64,000 bases of DNA, taken from positions 1 through 64,000 of the forward strand of contig CAJWEZ010000004.1 of assembly GCA_913030605.1 (NCBI GenBank), given 5' to 3'. Positions within the stretch are counted from its first letter, which is position 1. Each line of letters opens with the position of its first letter. The notes under the pieces are model-generated. The model ran no database searches, was not told the DNA's origin, and saw only the letters and a list, made by a program, of their open reading frames with translations. Origin of the DNA: an uncultured Spirochaeta sp. GTDB lineage: Bacteria; Spirochaetota; Spirochaetia; DSM-27196; Alkalispirochaetaceae. The translations under genes were made by a program, and so were the position numbers. Below, one piece after another: positions 60,218 through 64,000 of this stretch.

Positions 60218-62902
60218 GTGAAGCGCCTGCTGCGTACCCTGGTGATACTAGGCTCCATCGTCGCCGTGTGTGCCGCCGTTCTCGGAGCTGCGTGGCTCGT
60301 TCTCACCCGCCGGCCGGCGCCGGACACCTCCGGCCGCGACATCGTTTCCGGCATCGACGCCTCGGTCGAGATCGTCCGTGACGGGTCCGGCGTGCCCCAC
60401 ATCTACGCCTCCTCGGACCGGGATCTGTGGTTCGCCCAGGGCTACGTTCACGCCCAGGATCGGTTCTGGCAGATGGAGTTCTGGCGGCGCATCGGGGCGG
60501 GACGCCTCTCCGAGCTGTTCGGCGAAACCACGCTGGGTACCGATCAGTTCATCCGGACGATGGGCTTTCCGCGGATCGCTGCGCAGGAGTACGAGCGGCT
60601 TTCGCCGGAAGCGCGCGCGGCGCTCGACGCGTACGCCGCCGGTGTCAACGCGTGGATCGGCGACCGCCGTCCCGGCGAACTGGCCCTGGAGTTTGAGCTC
60701 CTGGGGCTGCAGGGCGTGGACGTGCAGGTAGCGCCGTGGACGCCGGTGAACACCCTCACATGGCTCAAGATCATGGCCTACGACCTGGGCGGAAACTTTC
60801 AGGACGAGATCGACCGGCTCGAGCTGATCCGGGCGGTTGGTCTGGAGCGGACCGCGGACTTTTTCCCGCCCTACCGCGGCGACGAGATGCCGTACGTCGT
60901 GACCGACTCGGAACTGGAGCGTTTTCTGGCGGAGACCGGACTCCCCGCGGGCAGCACTCCCGCCGGCGCGGTCGGTTCGTCGGGGCCGCTCGCCGACGCC
61001 GTGGCGAACCTGCCCACGCGCCTGGTGGGCGGCGTCGACCCCGGCGCCCCGCTGGCCCTGGGGCGCGGCGGCGGCGTGGGATCCAACAACTGGGTTGTGT
61101 CGGGAGACCTCACCGGTGACGGTCGGGCGATTCTCGCCAACGATCCCCACCTGTCGATCCAGATGCCGTCGATCTGGTACGAGGTCGCCCTCCACGGACC
61201 GGACATCGACGTCGCGGGATTCAGTTTCGCCGGTGTTCCCGGCGTGGTGGTCGGTCACAACGAGAGCATTGCCTGGGGCGTCACCAACGTGAATCCCGAC
61301 GTGCAGGATCTGTACATCGAACGGGTGAACCCGGAGAACGTGCTGCAGTACGAGGTGAACGGTGAGTGGCGTCCCATGACCGTCCGCTACGAGGAGATCG
61401 ATGTCCGGGGCCGACCGGAACCGGTGGTCATGCGGGTGCGAGAGACGCGCAACGGACCGATCGTCTCCGATCGTGGCAGTCTGGCGGGCGAGAGCGGTGG
61501 TGCGTTCACCCCGCCCATGGGCGTCGCCGATGCCGCCCGAGCCGCCGGCGGGGCTCCTGGCCCCGCGGCGGGTGCCGCCGCCGCCGGCGCCCTCACTCTC
61601 ACCGAGCTGAGCCTGCGCTGGACCGCCCTGGAGCCGAACCGAACACTGGAGGCGGTGCTGGCGCTGGACCGGGCGCAGTCCTTCCAGGAGTTTCGGCAGG
61701 CGGCGGCGCTCTTCGAGATCCCGGCGCAGAACCTGGTCTACGCCGACGTCGACGGCAACATCGGCTACCAGCTTCCCGGCCGGATCCCGGTGCGCCACAA
61801 CCACGATGGCCGCCTGCCGGTGGCGGGGTGGGTCGACGACTACCAGTGGGACGGCTACATCCCCTTCGACGAGCTTCCTTCGGTCTACAACCCGCCCAAG
61901 GGCTACATCGAATCCGCGAATCAGCCGGTGGTATCCGGGAGGTATCCGTACCTCGTGCACCTCGACACGAACCACGGGTACCGCGCACGGCGCATCGCGG
62001 ATCTGATCGAGTCCGCCGACGGACCGATCACGATGGACACGGTGGCGGAAATGCAGCGCGATGTGTACAACCTGTCCGCCGACGAACTGATCCCGTTCCT
62101 GGTCGCTGCCGCCGAGGGTGTCGCGGAAGCCACCGCCGACGGCGAGGAGTGGTCCCCCACCGCGCGGGAGGTGCTGGCGTTCGTGGCGGAGACGCTCAAC
62201 GGCTGGGACCGGCGCATGGATGTCGACTCGGTCGGTGCGACGGTGTTCGCCTTCGTGTGGCAGGCGCTGCTGGAGGAGGTCTTCGCCGACGAGATCCCGC
62301 CGGACCTGTGGTCGAAGGATCGCCTGCTGGGTGACATTTCGCGGATGCAGGATGCCGTGGCGCGCCTGATGACCGACCCGCACAACCCGTGGTGGGACAA
62401 CGTAAACACCCCCAACTCGGTGGAAACGCGGGACCGGATCCTGCGATTGGCGATGGTTGCCGGGTGGGAGGCCGCGGACGCTGCGCTGGGTTCACGGGTG
62501 TCGGACTGGACGTGGGGGACGCTGCACACCGCCACCTTCCGCAATCGAACCCTCGGTGAATCCGGTATCGGCATCGTGGAACGGCTGTTCAACCGCGGTC
62601 CCGTCTCCGTGGCCGGCGGCCTGCAGCAGGTCAGTTCCACCGACTACGCCCTCACCGAGCCCTTCGAGGTGGTTCACGTGTCGTCCATGCGCATGATCCT
62701 CGCGCCGGGCCGCTGGGATGCGGGACGCCTGGTGCACACTACCGGGCAGAGCGGTCACCCGTACGATCCGCACTACGACGATTTTATCGATCTGTGGCGA
62801 CGCGGAGCCTACCACGCCCACAACTGGTCACGGGCGGCGGTCGACGCCCACGCCGCGGAAACGCTCACCCTGGTTCCCGCCGCCGACGAGTCCGGCGGGT
62901 GA
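60218..62902 (+). CDS. penicillin acylase family (Ntn) hydrolase
   Basis: An 894-residue exported or membrane-anchored amidase precursor. An N-terminal membrane segment (residues 6-27) is followed by the alpha subunit, then the autocleavage site GGGVGSNNWVVSG near residue 285, where the new N-terminal Ser is the nucleophile. In the beta subunit NDPHLSIQMPSIWYEVALHG, WGVTNVNPDVQDLYIE and ANQPVVSGRYPYLVHL are family segments. Substrates in the family include penicillin G, acyl-homoserine lactones and N-acyl amines; the present one is unknown. Starts at GTG 60218 behind GAGGA, co-transcribed with the reductase. Confidence 0.92.
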   Translation: MKRLLRTLVILGSIVAVCAAVLGAAWLVLTRRPAPDTSGRDIVSGIDASVEIVRDGSGVPHIYASSDRDLWFAQGYVHAQDRFWQMEFWRRIGAGRLSELFGETTLGTDQFIRTMGFPRIAAQEYERLSPEARAALDAYAAGVNAWIGDRRPGELALEFELLGLQGVDVQVAPWTPVNTLTWLKIMAYDLGGNFQDEIDRLELIRAVGLERTADFFPPYRGDEMPYVVTDSELERFLAETGLPAGSTPAGAVGSSGPLADAVANLPTRLVGGVDPGAPLALGRGGGVGSNNWVVSGDLTGDGRAILANDPHLSIQMPSIWYEVALHGPDIDVAGFSFAGVPGVVVGHNESIAWGVTNVNPDVQDLYIERVNPENVLQYEVNGEWRPMTVRYEEIDVRGRPEPVVMRVRETRNGPIVSDRGSLAGESGGAFTPPMGVADAARAAGGAPGPAAGAAAAGALTLTELSLRWTALEPNRTLEAVLALDRAQSFQEFRQAAALFEIPAQNLVYADVDGNIGYQLPGRIPVRHNHDGRLPVAGWVDDYQWDGYIPFDELPSVYNPPKGYIESANQPVVSGRYPYLVHLDTNHGYRARRIADLIESADGPITMDTVAEMQRDVYNLSADELIPFLVAAAEGVAEATADGEEWSPTAREVLAFVAETLNGWDRRMDVDSVGATVFAFVWQALLEEVFADEIPPDLWSKDRLLGDISRMQDAVARLMTDPHNPWWDNVNTPNSVETRDRILRLAMVAGWEAADAALGSRVSDWTWGTLHTATFRNRTLGESGIGIVERLFNRGPVSVAGGLQQVSSTDYALTEPFEVVHVSSMRMILAPGRWDAGRLVHTTGQSGHPYDPHYDDFIDLWRRGAYHAHNWSRAAVDAHAAETLTLVPAADESGG

Positions 62903-62922
62903 GCGTCCGGGGCGTGCCGCAG

Positions 62923-64000
62923 CTACACCATCTTTGACGGATCCAGGAGTTCGTTGACCTTCTCCTCAGAGAGGAGGCCGCTCTCCAGGACCACGTCGCG
63001 GATCTTGCGCTTTTCGCGGTAGGCGGTGTAGGCGAGTTTGGACGCCTGATCGTAGCCGATCTCGGTCGCCAGCGGTGTGACCAGCGCCAGGGACCATTCG
63101 ATCCAGTGCTCCAGCCGCTCGCGGTCCGCCTCGAGTCCGGCGATCGCGCGATCGGCGAAAACGCGACAGGTGTTGGCCAGAATGTCGATCGAGCTCAAGG
63201 TCTCCAGGGCGATGAGCGGGTTCATCATGTTCAGTTCCAGCGGACCGTTCTGGCCGGCGATCGTGACGCTGACGGCCTTACCGTTCACGTAGGCGGCGAC
63301 CTGGATCACCATCTCGGGTATGACCGGATTCACCTTGCCCGGCATGATCGACGACCCCGGTTGCAGACTCGGCAGTACGATTTCGCCGAGGGCGCCGCGG
63401 GGCCCGCTGGCCAGGAGGCGGAGGTCGTTGGCGATTTTCATGAGGCTGGTGGCCAGGGTGTTCAGCGAGCCCATGAGCTCCACCTGCGCGTCGCGACTGG
63501 CGATCGCCTCAAACTTGTTGGGGGCGCTGCGGAACGGCAGCCCCGTCTCATCGGCGATGCCGGCGGCGACGGCATCGGGAAAGTCGGGGTGGCAGTTGAT
63601 CCCCGTTCCCAGCGCCGTTCCGCCCAGTGCGAGCTCCTCCAGGTCGGGAAGCGCGGTGCGAATCCGCCGGGAGGCTTTCTCGATCTGTACTGCGTAGCCG
63701 GAAAACTCCTGCCCCAGCGTCATGGGAACCGCGTCCTGCAGATGGGTGCGACCGAGCTTCACGAGGTCGGAAAACTCCGCTTCCTTCTTTCGCAGCGCCG
63801 CGGCGAGATGGTCGACGGCCTCCAGCAGGCGCTCCGCCTCCACCCGGTTGGCGATGTGGATCGCCGTGGGAATGACGTCGTTGGAGGACTGGCCGCGATT
63901 CACGTGGTCGTTGGGATGGACGGGGCTGCGGGTGCCTCGGGGCTGGCCGAGGATCTCGTTGGCGCGGTTGGCGATGAGCTCGTTGGTGTTCATGTTCCAG
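62923..64000 (-). CDS. class II fumarase / aspartase family lyase, 5' end outside the window
   Basis: The C-terminal 358 or so residues of a fumarase/aspartase-superfamily lyase. Signatures are NDHVNRGQSSNDVIPTAIHI, GRTHLQDAVPMTLGQEFSGY, GGTALGTGIN and the superfamily motif GSSIMPGKVNPVIPEM with the catalytic Ser in the mobile loop. The track's Met at 63993 is internal: the frame stays open to the edge (W-N-M-N-T-N-E), and about 100 N-terminal residues are missing. Fumarase (C4 cycle) and aspartate ammonia-lyase cannot be separated safely; NKFEAIASRDAQVELMGSLN slightly favours fumarase. Confidence 0.88.
   Translation of the reverse strand, partial: WNMNTNELIANRANEILGQPRGTRSPVHPNDHVNRGQSSNDVIPTAIHIANRVEAERLLEAVDHLAAALRKKEAEFSDLVKLGRTHLQDAVPMTLGQEFSGYAVQIEKASRRIRTALPDLEELALGGTALGTGINCHPDFPDAVAAGIADETGLPFRSAPNKFEAIASRDAQVELMGSLNTLATSLMKIANDLRLLASGPRGALGEIVLPSLQPGSSIMPGKVNPVIPEMVIQVAAYVNGKAVSVTIAGQNGPLELNMMNPLIALETLSSIDILANTCRVFADRAIAGLEADRERLEHWIEWSLALVTPLATEIGYDQASKLAYTAYREKRKIRDVVLESGLLSEEKVNELLDPSKMV

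Overview
The window is a 64 kb piece of high-GC bacterial chromosome, dense with ordinary cellular genes and free of recognisable phage, IS or CRISPR sequence. The best guess for the host is a free-living, flagellated, high-GC spirochaete of the Spirochaetaceae type. This is an inference from the FlgM homologue, the many lipoproteins with spirochaete-style lipoboxes, the layout MoxR / DUF58 / transglutaminase / TPR, and several small conserved proteins that I associate with that group. No rRNA or species marker is present, so the assignment is not certain.

Layout. 1-1.24 kb: an AT-richer left edge, a 150-bp inverted-repeat element, a small beta-helix protein and a histidine phosphatase. 1.25-6.1 kb (minus strand): aspS, an alkyltransferase-like DNA repair protein, nicotinamidase, a COG3146 protein, a HIT hydrolase and a zinc-ribbon membrane protein. 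6.2-9.3 kb (plus): rsmI, flgM behind a textbook sigma-28 promoter, a catalytically degenerate iron-ADH homologue and a TrmH methyltransferase. 9.3-14 kb (minus): OsmC, glutaredoxin, an HDOD signalling protein and a Lon-like protease. 14.2-19.3 kb: a SorC regulator, NIF3, LspA, a small membrane protein, a coiled-coil protein (minus) and a lipoprotein. 19.3-19.6 kb: a second copy of the inverted-repeat element, a terminator and tRNA-Ala(GGC).

19.7-27.7 kb holds a fatty-acid beta-oxidation locus (hydrolase, acyl-CoA dehydrogenase, bifunctional hydratase/dehydrogenase, thiolase, acyl-CoA ligase) with palindromic GGTCGG-type operators. A related operator lies in front of the fatty-acid synthesis genes fabH and fabD-fabG-fabF (47.3-51.4 kb). 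27.8-33.3 kb is an envelope locus: a FecR-domain protein and four lipoproteins around two back-to-back promoters. 33.4-41.1 kb carries an HD-domain protein and the addB-addA recombination nuclease pair. 41.1-47.3 kb is a moxR - DUF58 - transglutaminase operon in which DUF58 is interrupted by a T9 frameshift and the transglutaminase is fused in frame to a TPR protein. 51.4-54.9 kb (minus) is an antiporter / EIIA-PII-like / unknown / TPR / rubredoxin run. 55-64 kb has monomeric isocitrate dehydrogenase, a Dabb protein, an inositol monophosphatase, a secreted protein, an aldo-keto reductase, a penicillin acylase-family hydrolase and the 3' part of a fumarase/aspartase-family lyase cut by the window edge.

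Two genome-wide themes stand out. First, about seventeen first-of-operon genes have a -10 hexamer of the form TAnnnT only 5-8 nt before the start codon, which predicts leaderless mRNAs; operon-internal genes instead have Shine-Dalgarno sites. I used this to choose several starts. Second, short tandem duplications (15-22 bp units) recur in intergenic spacers. All coordinates and motif readings are by eye; no database search was run.
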